A DNA stretch of 64,000 nucleotides from Hesperophylax magnus (taxonomy: Eukaryota; Arthropoda; Insecta; Trichoptera; Limnephilidae), in NCBI GenBank assembly GCA_026573805.1, contig JAIUSX010000119.1:4216001-4280000 (forward strand), read 5' to 3'. Made by a program: the position numbers and the translations under genes. Of this stretch, positions 36,501 through 45,226 are shown one piece after another; within the stretch, counting starts at the first letter, position 1, and each line of letters opens with the position of its first letter. The notes beneath the pieces were generated by a model. That model did no database searches. It was not told the DNA's origin and saw only the letters and a list, made by a program, of their open reading frames with translations.

Positions 36501-39500
36501 AAATGTAGCATAATCCGACCCATCTACAAAGGTGGTAAACACAGTGAAATTGAAAACTATAGACCGATCAGTATTTTACCTGCAATTGAAAAGATCCTAG
36601 AAAAATATATATCTGTAAAACTAATAAAATACCTTGAAAAATTTTCTATTATTGATACCCATCAATATGGTTTCCAAAAAAATAAAAGCACAGATCTACT
36701 ACTTCAAGAATTTTCAAATAAAATTAATAATGATCTTAACAAAAGAAAACATGTACTCGTATTATTTATTGATAATTCAAAGGCTTTTGATACGATTGAT
36801 CATAGTAAATTTCTTAAAACACTAGAAAACATTGGAATTTCAGGAAACCTACATAAATTATTTGTTAACTACTTTCAAAATAGAAAGATTTGTGTAAAAT
36901 TTTTTGATCATTTTAGCAAAAAAAATATTGTTTTCGCAGGCGTACCACAAGGGTCCATACTAGGCCCTACCTTGTATATAATATATGTTACTGCAATGAA
37001 ATTTATTTTTTCTCATTTAAAACATTACGTTTATGCTGACGACACTGCATTAGTCATTTCACATGAGGATTTATTAATAGCGAGTACTTTACTGCAAATT
37101 GACTTTGTCACTCTTCAAAAATGGTCACATGATGTAGGTTTAATAATCAATGCTAAAAAAACGAAGCTTATGCACATCAGATCTCCTCATAATAACATCA
37201 CCATAACTCCTAAAATTATTTCTCATGACTTTAATTGCATCCATAACTTTGTAATACAACCATGCTCATGCAAAAATATTGAACTTGTTTCAAAATACGT
37301 ATATCTAGGCTTAACAATTGATTGTAATTTTAAATGGGATATACATATACAAAAAGTGTGCACACGGCTTAGAGCTATAGTGAGCAAACTTTATAGATTG
37401 AAGTTTTTTGTTCCACCAAATAACTTAAAATAGTATACCTATCATTGGCGGAATCCCTAATAAGATACGGAATAACTTCATGGGGACATTCAACAAAAAC
37501 AAATCTTCTTTCAGTCCAAAATGTACAATATTCTTTGGTAAAATTATTATTAAACAAAACTAAATACGAACAAAAAAATGACGTACCAAAGTCATTACTA
37601 TACAACTCTGTAAATGTATTATCTGTTCGTGCTTTATTGTGGCTTAAAATTGCGAGTCAGCATACATCTCAATCTGAACATAATAAAATAGTGACACATG
37701 TTCATAATACAAGACTAATTGCAAACGATGGACTTGTAGTTCCCAGATACCTGAATAAATATGGTCAAAGAACTCTAGAATACCTCGTTCCAATAATTTA
37801 CAACATGTTACCAAACTCAATAAAAAGCTGTGAATTGACTCACAGAAGGAAATGTATGTTAAAAAAATGGTTATGTGAAAGAATTTTTTTGTACTAATGT
37901 AATTATGTGTATATTTTATGTACTTGTTAAAATTGTATATGTATTTAAAAAGTAATTGTTGTAGTAATTGAACCCGTTGATAAACTGATATCAATCAGTT
38001 TAACGGGACTTAATTGTAAAAAATGTATTTTTGAAAGTTAATAAATAAAAAAAATAAAAAAATCAGAAAAGAGACTACTTACCATTCCATACCTTTGTAG
38101 GAATATCCAAGGAAAGTCCCCTTGGATAGGGTAATTTGGTAATTCCAACGATATTCAATTAAATTGTATATGTAAAGATTTTCATCGTCATTTTAATCGA
38201 ATCAATACATTTAGAATATTCGCCTTCATATCCTCACTTCTGATTTCATTGTTAGAGTTTTTCGTAAATCGTATACCGAGGTACTCATTTTATCATTTCT
38301 ACTATGTTTTTTCTCTTTTTTAAGTTCTGCTAAAAAATGATCTAATAAGTGTCCATAGTTGTGATGTTATTAATTTGTAATATTGATCCCGATGTTCGCA
38401 TCGGTATCAATATCTATTGTAATCCTGATGCCTTTAACGTTCTGACCTGGTTTGCACTTTGGAGTGGGATTGTCCCAACTGCCTCCACCGCCGCACTTCA
38501 AGACCTCCAGGAAGTCTGTTGAGCTGTGTCCATTCTTGCACTTGGAATCGACGATGGTTCCCGATGGCATTTTCTCTTTGCACGGGATATAATTGTACAT
38601 GGGATCTCTGCACGTGAAGTCTACTGTGAAGGAAGTCACCATGTTGCACGTCCCTGAAAGAAGGCAATGAAAAAAACTTTAATTAGTTTATTTTTACAGA
38701 TATCTTTTAGAAAAAAGCTCACATGAGATGAATTGACGACCCAAAACATAAGTCTTCAAAATCAGCAAAACTACATTTGAGGAGAGCCAATTTTAAATTC
38801 CAAGGCATTTAACTATAATCACAAGGTCAGCAGACACTTTTTAAATGGTAAGGTTAGGTAAGAAACGTGTTTTTTGCAGAGCCGTATAGCTCTGATCAAA
38901 TTCTTAATATGACCATATGCTTTCTTTTTGGTGGATAGCATTTTCAACTTCACGACTAAATCTTGTCATCAATATTATTTTTTTATGAATGTTGACAATA
39001 AAATAATGAGATGAGATGCGATGGGATGAGTTGAGATGAGATGAGATGAAAAATATGAGATGTGAGGAGGTATAAGAAAAGATGATATGTGATGAGCTGA
39101 GATGAAATGAGTTAAGAGTGGATGAGATGCGGTTATATGAGATGAGTTGAGATGAGATGAGATGAGATGGAGATGTTTTTCGCCCTTGAGGTGATTTCGC
39201 GCCCTTGAGGTGATTTTCTCACGAAAACGGCGCTATATAAATAATCCAATTATTATTATTATTATGAGAGAGATGAGTTGAGATGAGATGAGATGAAATG
39301 AGAAGAGTTGATTTGATATGAGTTGATTAGATGAAATGAGATGTAATGAGGGGAGATGTGATGAGATGAGATGAGATATGTGAAATAAATTTTAAATAAC
39401 TGGGATAACACGTCAAACGTGTGTATACTGTAGGCATATGTCACATGAGAACTCGTTCTTGAGTTCAACAGTTCGGCTCGCTTCTGTGTTTCCCACCTCC

Positions 39501-39878
39501 TAAAACGTGGGTCTCTTCAAGACCCGCGTTCACTCCTACCTCTCCTAAAAATACCTTTTATAAATTAATCTAAATAGCCTTCCGAAATCAATAAGAACTT
39601 ACTGAAACTGAACCACCCACCCTAATAATTGAAATATATATTTAGAGAAACTTAAATAAGTGTACTCACTGTTGCAGGTGATAGTTTTTGGTTCTGGTGA
39701 CCACACACTTTCTTGGCACAAGGGGGCGGCGGCCGCAGACAGGTCGTAACCAACGTTGCAGGAATACTGGAGGTAGCTGAATTCTGGGATAAGTTGGCCT
39801 GGCTCAAGCGTATGTGGATGTGCGATATATTTTCCGTCTTCTGGATATTCGGGCAAAATGCAACTTCCTTCAGTGTCG
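21292..39878 (-). CDS. Modular serine protease (ModSP/MSP/HP14-like), 3' seven exons
   Basis: Seven exons on the minus strand join in phase: 39878-39670, 38653-38447, 35079-34921, 28239-28106, 25211-25032, 23187-23028 and 21503-21292. In order they encode a sushi (CCP) domain, a second six-Cys wonton-like domain, a linking Cys (DCGFEKG), the activation segment (VVHGQTA, PWHVGIF), and an S1 protease with His (AGHC), Asp (SDLALVVL) and Ser (GDSGGG) all present. The protease domain is therefore intact. Position 189 (six before Ser) is Gly, arguing for non-trypsin specificity. In other insects, proteins of this layout sit first in the Toll and melanisation cascades and autoactivate on microbial recognition; that role here is by homology. 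The 5' exons were not found, and introns of up to 6.7 kb are full of transposons. Confidence 0.85.
21604..21826. mobile_element. Foldback MITE, TAA target duplication
   Basis: A 217-bp near-palindrome (21607-21823) starts GGACGGGTTGTTTCGGAGAA and ends with the inverse. It is flanked by TAA on both sides. A second, more diverged copy lies at 28267-28480. A 3-bp TWA duplication suits PIF/Harbinger-type elements, but the terminal bases are not typical. Confidence 0.75.
21866..22520 (+). pseudogene. Jockey-like RT C-terminal remnant with nested insertion
   Basis: It reads VEEINELGIIFDSKLNF and SHINAIYSKGMNMLGFI, then (shifted) VEYNSSIWSPHYKIHS and IPHKFLRHINF. After a break at about 22130-22215 it continues SDRRIISNLIFTRMFK and RATRSKTLFNC, with LFNCTEARY at the end. 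The break holds a short repeat end (ACGGCGCTGTACAAGTCATC plus ATT-rich tail). Several stops and shifts make it inactive. Confidence 0.72.
22138..22205 (+). mobile_element. 3' end of a retroelement with (ATT)n tail, nested
   Basis: GAGGTGATTTTGCACAAAAA, CGGCGCTGTACAAGTCATCC and an ATT-rich tail match a second copy at 39188-39262. It interrupts the RT remnant. Confidence 0.6.
22787..22996 (+). pseudogene. Non-LTR RT extreme C-terminal fragment
   Basis: SPLMDSPTLTNS and LPYYDMGLFKTHFHSFL match the end of a retrotransposon RT family seen again at about 39480-39560 (VGLFKTRVHSYL). It lies inside a protease intron and is unrelated to the overlapping exon region. Confidence 0.55.
23028..23187 (-). 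CDS. Exon: S1 protease VTGWGR segment
   Basis: A 160-nt exon with acceptor ttttcag|gtg and donor aatg|gtaagt. It reads VTGWGRTETG through DKMCAGYKNG. Its length and phases are identical to the plus-strand exon at 619-778. Confidence 0.92.
23200..24360. other. Protease intron, nothing recognised
   Basis: AT-rich. It contains two related segments (about 23835-23960 and 24020-24145) sharing TTTCAATTAATATAATATG and AGAAGAACTAA, a diverged duplication. No gene. Confidence 0.45.
24368..24925 (-). pseudogene. Jockey/CR1-like RT C-terminal fragment
   Basis: The minus strand reads ISWREHIENTAKRIRDVIFF, IVDKKTIKIVYYAFCHLI, then (shifted) RVMENKPYMYPSSPLF and RTKWKSFLNEIIV near the end. This is the thumb and C-terminal region of a non-LTR RT. 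At least two frameshifts are present. Confidence 0.75.
25032..25211 (-). CDS. Exon: S1 protease catalytic Asp
   Basis: A 180-nt exon, phase 0 at both ends, acceptor ttttag|gtg and donor gcaag|gtaaaa. It contains EQSDLALVVLDKPF with the catalytic Asp. Confidence 0.9.
25215..26075. other. Protease intron, nothing recognised
   Basis: A-rich; no repeat or coding match seen. Confidence 0.4.
26080..26660 (+). pseudogene. Non-LTR RT C-terminal fragment
   Basis: It reads RDHISMKRKIITDSL, SILDYGDTVYGPS, VQRVQNACVRHCYNVPRRDH and ISPYL, then ends with LWNEVPLSIRIS and CFKKLF. This is the usual end of jockey-like RTs. Stops and shifts are present. An untranslated end follows to about 27050, including the segment at 26835-26905 that also flanks the DNA transposon at 59.78 kb. 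Confidence 0.75.
26835..26910 (+). repeat. Repeat segment, uninterrupted form of the 59.7/62.6-kb site
   Basis: CACTGCTGAAAACCAGCTGC, ATTCCCGGGGAGATCC and TTAGCAGTGAC form one continuous copy. The same sequence is split at 59737-59782 and 62610-62640 by a DNA transposon. Confidence 0.7.
27060..28100. other. Protease intron, nothing recognised
   Basis: No coding or repeat signal seen on either strand apart from short T-runs. Confidence 0.4.
28106..28239 (-). CDS. Exon: S1 protease catalytic His
   Basis: A 134-nt exon with acceptor tttgcag|cc and donor ctgag|gtttgt. With one base from the previous exon it reads AGHCFWDP, then INYKVAAGKFYRGWDDER and FIQRSE. It starts in phase 1 and ends in phase 0, matching its neighbours. 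Confidence 0.88.
28264..28480. mobile_element. Foldback MITE, second copy
   Basis: It shares GAACAATTCATCAAATTTA, CATTTTCGGGTTCTGTGAAA and the inverse GAATTGTTCAAATTCTC with the copy at 21604-21826. It is more diverged, lies just upstream (plus coordinates) of the His exon, and its target duplication is not clear. Confidence 0.65.
29060..29664 (-). pseudogene. I/jockey-type RNase H domain remnant
   Basis: The minus strand reads SLVLSDSLSSLQKIKS, RIPGYVVIMGNNFSDSLAKQ (DSL and the N..SDSLAK segment correspond to catalytic acids of RNase H), and then, shifted, SDCCDLEVETLDHIFFGCPF. The last is the Cys/His motif after RNase H in I-clade elements. Stops and a frame change make it inactive. Confidence 0.8.
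29850..34470. other. 4.6-kb segment of distinct composition, unidentified
   Basis: This stretch within the protease intron is visibly richer in G and C and poorer in T-runs than the flanks. It has G homopolymers (11 at 33851, 12 at 34225), CpG-rich words, and no exon, RT, transposase or LTR that I can recognise. Open frames up to 117 codons (for example minus 33026-33379) show no motif. It begins near an RNase H remnant and ends at an RT remnant, so it could be an old insertion. Confidence 0.4.
34482..34836 (-). pseudogene. Non-LTR RT C-terminal fragment
   Basis: VQKLCTKIPRALKDRQYEDR, LRLPTLKERRESGDLIET and GVWNKLPQHLID match the C-terminal L..P.YE.RL..L.LPTL..RR..GDLIE pattern of CR1/jockey-type RTs. 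No other part of the element is present. Confidence 0.75.
34921..35079 (-). CDS. Exon: activation segment and start of protease domain
   Basis: A 159-nt exon with acceptor tttgcag|at and donor agcg|gtatgt. It reads DCGFEKGQGVTYVVHGQTAM, FPWHVGIFQ and CSGSIIRSNIVVS. The leading Cys would link the regulatory chain to the protease. The cleaved bond probably lies before VVHG (inference). Confidence 0.9.
35191..35760 (+). mobile_element. Solo-LTR-like sequence with core promoter
   Basis: It begins with two adjacent palindromes (TGTAGC/GCTACA and ATGTTC/GAACAT). A TATATAAA at 35328 and an Inr-type TCAGTC at 35361 follow, then a GC-rich stretch (35390-35700) with a run of ten C, and an AATAAA at about 35745. 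There is no gene behind the promoter, so an isolated LTR is the best guess. The right end and target duplication are unresolved. Confidence 0.4.
36180..38060 (+). pseudogene. Jockey-like non-LTR retrotransposon, 5'-truncated RT with one frameshift
   Basis: The first frame (36180-37433) has RT motifs in order: ENYRPISILP, YGFQKNKSTD, LFIDNSKAFDTIDH, AGVPQGSILGP and the catalytic YADD (residues 285-288). It ends at a one-base frame change near 37430. The second frame (from about 37427 to 37897) carries the thumb and C-terminus (LIRYGITSWG, PRYLNKYGQR). The endonuclease and first ORF are missing. The untranslated end has a 9-bp hairpin (TAAACTGAT/ATCAGTTTA at about 37980) and an AAATAAAAAAA tail. 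The copy is young-looking for its surroundings. Confidence 0.88.
38447..38653 (-). CDS. Exon: wonton-like Cys-rich domain
   Basis: A 207-nt exon with acceptor tttcag|gg and donor ccag|gtcaga. It has six Cys (TCNMV, FTCRDP, IPCKEK, SKCKNG, LKCGGG, PKCKP) and SWDNPTPKC at the end, like the second sushi-type (wonton) domain of MSP/HP14. Phases fit both neighbours. Confidence 0.83.
38990..39385. repeat. (GAGAT)n-type simple repeat with nested retroelement 3' end
   Basis: Imperfect GATGA/GAGAT pentamers run from 38990 to about 39177 and again from 39266 to 39385. Between them sits a repeat end (CACGAAAACGGCGCTATATA plus ATT tail) of the family also seen at 22138. Confidence 0.8.
39480..39570 (+). 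pseudogene. Non-LTR RT extreme C-terminal scrap
   Basis: GTGGGTCTCTTCAAGACCCG reads VGLFKTRVHSYL, as at 22787-22996. Confidence 0.4.
39670..39878 (-). CDS. Exon: sushi (CCP) domain
   Basis: A 209-nt exon with acceptor atttcag|c and donor caaca|gtgagt. It reads SCILPEYPEDGKY, PGQLIPEFSYLQYSCNVGYD, then LCQESVWSPEPKTITC, with the four Cys and the Trp of a CCP module. It starts two bases into a codon, so at least one more exon precedes it. Confidence 0.88.
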
Positions 39879-39954
39879 CTGAAATTATTTGTCGATTGAT
39901 TGAATAAAACACAAAAGAAGGATAATTCACATAATTAAGGAATTAATTCAGATT

Positions 39955-42900
39955 AACACCTTTGTTGGATAACCATCAGCTCTGCCACAGGTAACCGCAA
40001 GTGATTTAGCAGGGGTGACCGGGTTCATCGGGTGAGGTGTGATCAGGATGCACCTGCCCAACACCTGCTTGACGTGCCAGATCGGGAGAGGCTGGTTTGG
40101 GGAGACCTTTCAACCTCTCCATCGATATATTTATACGTCACTCCTGAACACACTGATCTCTAGATTCCTAACCATCTATTATTCATCGGGTGAGGTGTGT
40201 TCAGGATGCACCTGCCCAACACCTGCTTGACGTGCCAGATCGGGAGAGGGTGGTTTGGGGAGACCTTTCAACCTCTCCATCGATATATTTATACGTCACT
40301 CCTGAACACACTGATCTCTAGATTCCTAACCATCTATTATACATCGGGTGAGGTGTGTTCAGGATGCACCTGCCCAACACCTGCTTGACGTGCCAGATCG
40401 GGAGAGGCTGGTTTGGGGAGACCTTTCAACCTCTCCATCGATATATTTATACGTCACTCCTGAACACACTGATCTCTAGATTCCTAACCATCTATTATAC
40501 AGCGGATGAGGTGTGTTCAGGATGCACCTGCCCAACACCTGCTTGACGTGCCAGATCGGGAGAGGCTGGTTTGGGGAGACCTTTCAACCTCTCCATCGAT
40601 ATATTTATACGTCACTCCTGAACACACTGATCTCTAGATTCCTAACCATCTATTATACATCGGGTGAGGTGTGTTCAGGATGCACCTGCCCAACACCTGC
40701 TTGACGTGCCAGATCGGGAGAGGCTGGTTTGGGGAGACCTTTCAACCTCTCCATCGATATATTTATACGTCACTCCTGAACACACTGATCTCTAGATTCC
40801 TAACCATCTATTATACATCGGGTGAGGTGTGTTCAGGATGCACCTGCCCAACACCTGCTTGACGTGCCAGATCGGGAGAGGCTGGTTTGGGGAGATCTTT
40901 CAACCTCTCCATCGATATATTTATACGTCACTCCTGAACACACTGATCTCTAGATTCCTAACCATCCAATATACATCGGGTGAGGTGTGGTCAGGATGCA
41001 CCTGCCCAACACCTGCTTGACGTGCCAGATCGGGAGAGGCTGGTTTGGGGAGACCTTTCAACCTCTCCATCGATATATTTATACGTCACTCCTGAACACA
41101 CTGATCTCTAGATTCCTAACCATCTATTATACATCGGGTGAGGTGTGTTCAGGATGCACCTGCCCAACACCTGCTTGACGTGCCAGATCGGGAGAGGCTG
41201 GTTTGGGGAGACATTTCAACCTCTCCATCGATATATTTATACGTCACTCCTGAACACACTGATCTCTAGATTCCTAACCATCTATTATACATCGGGTGAG
41301 GTGTGTTCAGGATGCACCTGCCCAACACCTGCTTGACGTGCCAGATCGGGAGAGGCTGGTTTGGGGAGACCTTTCAACCTCTCTATCGATATATTTATAC
41401 GTCACTCCTGAACACACTGATCTCTAGATTCCTAACCATCTATTATACATCGGGTGAGGTGTGTTCAGGATGCACCTGCCCAACACCTGCTTGACGTGCC
41501 AGATCGGGAGTGGCTGGTTTGGGGAGACCTTTCAACCTCTCCATCGATATATTTATACGTCACTCCTGAACACACTGATCTCTAGATTCCTAACCATCTA
41601 ATATACATCGGCTGAGGTGTGTTCAGGATGCACCTGCCCAACACCTGCTTGACGTGCCAGATCGGGAGAGGCTGGTTTGGGGAGACCTTTCAACCTCTCC
41701 ATCGATATATTTATACGTCACTCCTGAACACACTGATCTCTAGATTCCTAACCATCTATTATACATCGGGTGAGTTGTGTTCAGGATGCACCTGCCCAAC
41801 ACCTGCTTGACGTGCCAGATCGGGAGAGGCTTGTTTGGGGAGACCTTTCAACCTCTCCATCGATATATTTATACGTCACTCCTGAACATACTTATCTCTA
41901 GATTCCTAACCATCTATTATACATCGGGTGAGGTGTGTTCAGGATGCACCTGCCCAACACCTGCTTGACGTGCCAGATCGGGAGAGGCTGGTTTGGGGAG
42001 ACCTTTCAACCTCTCCATCGATATATTTATACGTCACTCCTGAACACACTGATCTCTAGATTCCTAACCATCTATTATACATCGGGTGAGGTGTGTTCAG
42101 GATGCACCTGCCCAACACCTGCTTGACGTGCCAGATCGGGAGAGGCTGGTTTGGGGAGACCTTTCAACCTCTCCATCGATATATTTATACGTCACTCCTG
42201 AACACACTGATCTCTAGATTCCTAACCATCTATTATACATCGGGTGTGGTGTGTTCAGGATGCGCCTGCCGAACACCTGCTTGACGTGCCAGATCGGGAG
42301 AGGCTGGTTTGGGGAGACCTTTCAACCTCTCCATCGATATATTTATACGTCACTCCTGAACACACTGATCTCTAGATTCCTAACCATCTATTATACATCG
42401 GGTGAGGTGTGTTCAGGATGCACCTGCCCAACACCTGCTTGACGTGCCAGATCGGGAGAGGCTGGTTTGGGGAGACCTTTCAACCTCTCCATCGATATAT
42501 TTATACGTCACTCCTGAACACACTGATCTCTAGATTCCTAACCATCTAATATACATCGGGTGAGGTGTGTTCAGGATGCACCTGCCCAACACCTGCTTGA
42601 CGTGCCAGATCGGGAGAGGCTGGTTTGGGGAGACCTTTCAACCTCTCCATCGATATATTTATACGTCACTCCTAAACACACTGATCTCTAGATTCCTAAC
42701 CATCTATTATACATCGGGTGAGGTGTGTTCCGGATGCACCTGCCCAACACCTGCTTGACGTGCCAGATCGGGAGAGGCTGGTTTGGGGAGACCTTTCAAC
42801 CTCTCCATCGATATATTTATACGTCACTCCTGAACACACTGATCTCTAGATTCCTAACCATCCAATATACATCGGGTGAGGTGTGGTCAGGATGCACCTG

Positions 42901-43450
42901 CCCAACACCTGCTTGACGTGCCAGATCGGGAGAGGCTGGTTTGGGGAGACCTTTCAACCTCTCCATCGATATATTTATACGTCACTCCTGAACACACTGA
43001 TCTCTAGATTCCTAACCATCTATTATACATCGGGTGAGGTGTGTTCAGGATGCACCTGCCCAACACCTGCTTGACGTGCCAGATCGGGAGAGGCTGGTTT
43101 GGGGAGACCTTTCAACCTCTCCATCGATATATTTATACGTCACTCCTGAACACACTGATCTCTAGATTCCTAACCATCTATTATACATCGGGTGAGGTGT
43201 GTTCAGGATGCACCTGCCCAACACCTGCTTGACGTGCCAGATCGGGAGAGGCTGGTTTGGGGAGACCTTTCAACCTCTCCATCGATATATTTATACGTCA
43301 CTCCTGAACACACTGATCTCTAGATTCCTAACCATCTATTATACCTTTTTTCTCTACTTTAAAAAGATTCTCCACACACCATCCCTAAATATTATATAGG
43401 CCCGAGGGAAATTATTTTCCTCACAACCTCCTGTATGGGGATAGTGTAAA
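39955..43450 (+). repeat. Dispersed repeat A copy containing a satellite expansion
   Basis: Left end ATAACCATCAGCTCTGCCAC and right end AAAAAGATTCTCCACACACC with GGAAATTATTTTCCTCA match the single-unit copy at 6940-7315. The central part is replaced by 21 tandem units. Confidence 0.8.
40026..43343. repeat. 158-bp satellite, 21 copies
   Basis: Twenty-one head-to-tail units of exactly 158 bp, each with TCGGGTGAGGTGTGTTCAGG, CCAGATCGGGAGAGGCTGGT and CCTCTCCATCGATATATTTA. Units differ by only a few bases. 158 is not a multiple of three, so the recurring 63-codon frames do not form one protein. Paired variants (CCAAT with GTGGTCAGG) at 40965 and 42861 lie exactly 12 units apart, and CTAAT variants at 41597 and 42545 lie six units apart. 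Confidence 0.97.
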
Positions 43451-43599
43451 AAAAGCAAATCTCTCAGGGCGTATCATTTAAAAAATATTATTTTTACGGA
43501 TGTCCAAATAGTAAAGATAAAGTTCTCTGTGCGCAAAAATCTGATTGGTGAAATGTCATTAATGAGATGATAATCTCCACATTTCTCACACGATCGTTT

Positions 43600-43660
43600 A
43601 TTTATTTACTATTCATAAACGCCCTATTGGGCTTTTACAGAATAAATTCACAGGGCATGT
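43600..43660 (-). mobile_element. Non-LTR 3' terminus with GCCC/GGGC hairpin
   Basis: On the minus strand, TGTAAAAGCCCAATAGGGCG is followed by TTTATGAATAGTAAATAAA. The hairpin matches the ends at 5520 and 45165. Confidence 0.55.
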
Positions 43661-43850
43661 ATGTAAGTGCAACATAATACATGGATAATAGCATAACTAA
43701 ATACAAAAAAAGATAAAAATCAAATGCTTATACTAAGATTAACATAAAATCCAAATAAAATAATATTGTAAATAAATAAAAGATTCTAGTATAATGTTAG
43801 TATGTACACTGTACATTCATATTTTCAATTGTAAAAATGATTGTAACTAA

Positions 43851-43854
43851 TAAA

Positions 43855-43909
<55 letters not shown>
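43851..43909. repeat. A-run and (TA)n microsatellite
   Basis: About 20 A followed by about 19 TA units. Confidence 0.9.
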
Positions 43910-43912
<3 letters not shown>

Positions 43913-44339
43913 TTTAATTATTCATGTTTGTTGCAAAACCAGTAAGACTGAAAACAGTAAAATAATTTACTCGTCAGGTAAATAGAAAATAAATATATAT
44001 AATATACTGATATGTATTTTAAAACAAATGTTTAAAAAAGAATAAAAATAATGTCTGTTGTGTCTAGAGAAAAAAAACTAATAAGTAATGGCAAAATACC
44101 AACTCCGTAATTAATACCGAATTTAAATAATAGTACTTGAAATGGTAAAGTAAATCAAAGTATAATATACATATCAAGTATGACCGTAAATGCATACAGT
44201 CATTAATATGCGTCCAAAAAATAAATAACAAATAAACTAAGGAGTATGTGAGTTAAACGCTGGAAGGTATAGATACAAGACTTTTTTTAAAAAAAGAGCT
44301 AATTAATAATACAAGTTAATAACTAGCAATTACATGGTT

Positions 44340-44520
44340 TTACCACACATTCGCCTCAGCAATTTCATTTCTACGACATTCAGTCTACTTTCATCCTTCC
44401 TCTGTCAGTTCCAAGCCTCACTGCCATACATCAGGGTAGGTTTCAGCACTCTATTGTGGACTGCTAGCTGCGCTTCTTTGGACAATGTTTGGTTAGCGCC
44501 AACTGCGTTCAGTCCTCCAT
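44340..44520 (-). pseudogene. RTE-like RT C-terminal fragment
   Basis: The minus strand reads LKPTLMYGSEAWN, then after a stop QRKDESRLNVVEMKLLRRMC. This is the RT C-terminal YGSE.W...RL...EM..LR motif of RTE-type elements, as in the fragment at 51428-52141. Confidence 0.7.
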
Positions 44521-44600
44521 CAAAATGTTAATGTTTGTTTGTAAAAAATCTTAAGTCTCCGAAAGATCTTCACCGATTGCTTTGAAATTTTGACACATCG

Positions 44601-45205
44601 TTGCATTCGAATATGCTTGTGTTTTTATATAATTATAATGACTTACGTACCGAAACCAGACTTCTCAAACTATCAGATAGAAGAATTCTAACTGATATAT
44701 TATTTGTATTCAAAACTTTTAAATCTCTATTTGACAGCCCTGAAATATTGGCTTTAATTTATATGAGTGTACCTGCCAGACAAACTCGAAGCAAAGACAC
44801 TTTTAAATGTAACAATAACCTCAATACTAACTACTCTATGTATGTACCATTCCAAGAATTCATCACCTTGCAAACAAACGCTTTGAACGTATTGATATAT
44901 TTGGTGTTGATAATTTTGTGGGTTTCAAAAGGCAACTAATTTCAGACCTATTTGCTTGTTATTATCTATATAATTTCTTGTCTTTTTTTTAAATCTTTTC
45001 TCTACACTTTCATTCGAGTACATCACATACTCCTTTTTAGTTTTTAACATACATATTAATGAATCTATACATGTTTGAACGTACTTGATTTATACAATGT
45101 TATTTTTTGTTGCTGTTTTAAAAATAAAAACCTTCTGTTGTCACTGTATTATGCAGTAAATCATGGAAAAGCCCATCAGGGCGTTAAAATTAATAAACAA
45201 ATACC
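44601..45205 (+). pseudogene. Jockey-like RT C-terminus and 3' end
   Basis: Reads LSDRRILTDILFVFKTFKSL, ARQTRSKDTFKCNNNLNTNY and MYVPFQEF, then stops at 44939. An untranslated end follows with GGAAAAGCCCATCAGGGCGT and an A-rich tail. It is the same family as the RT remnant at 21866-22520 (SDRRI, R.TRSKT.F.CNN shared). Confidence 0.7.
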
Positions 45206-45226
45206 TATATTGGATAGATATCACGT

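Noticed and set aside
38080..38160. Possible extra protease exon on the minus strand (donor gaatg|gtaagt)
   Set aside because: The donor is good and the peptide looks plausible, but no acceptor lies upstream in range and the flanking exons already join in phase without it.
40039..43399. Series of 63-codon frames every 158 bp
   Set aside because: They are the same frame in each satellite unit. 158 is not divisible by three, so they neither join nor show any protein motif.
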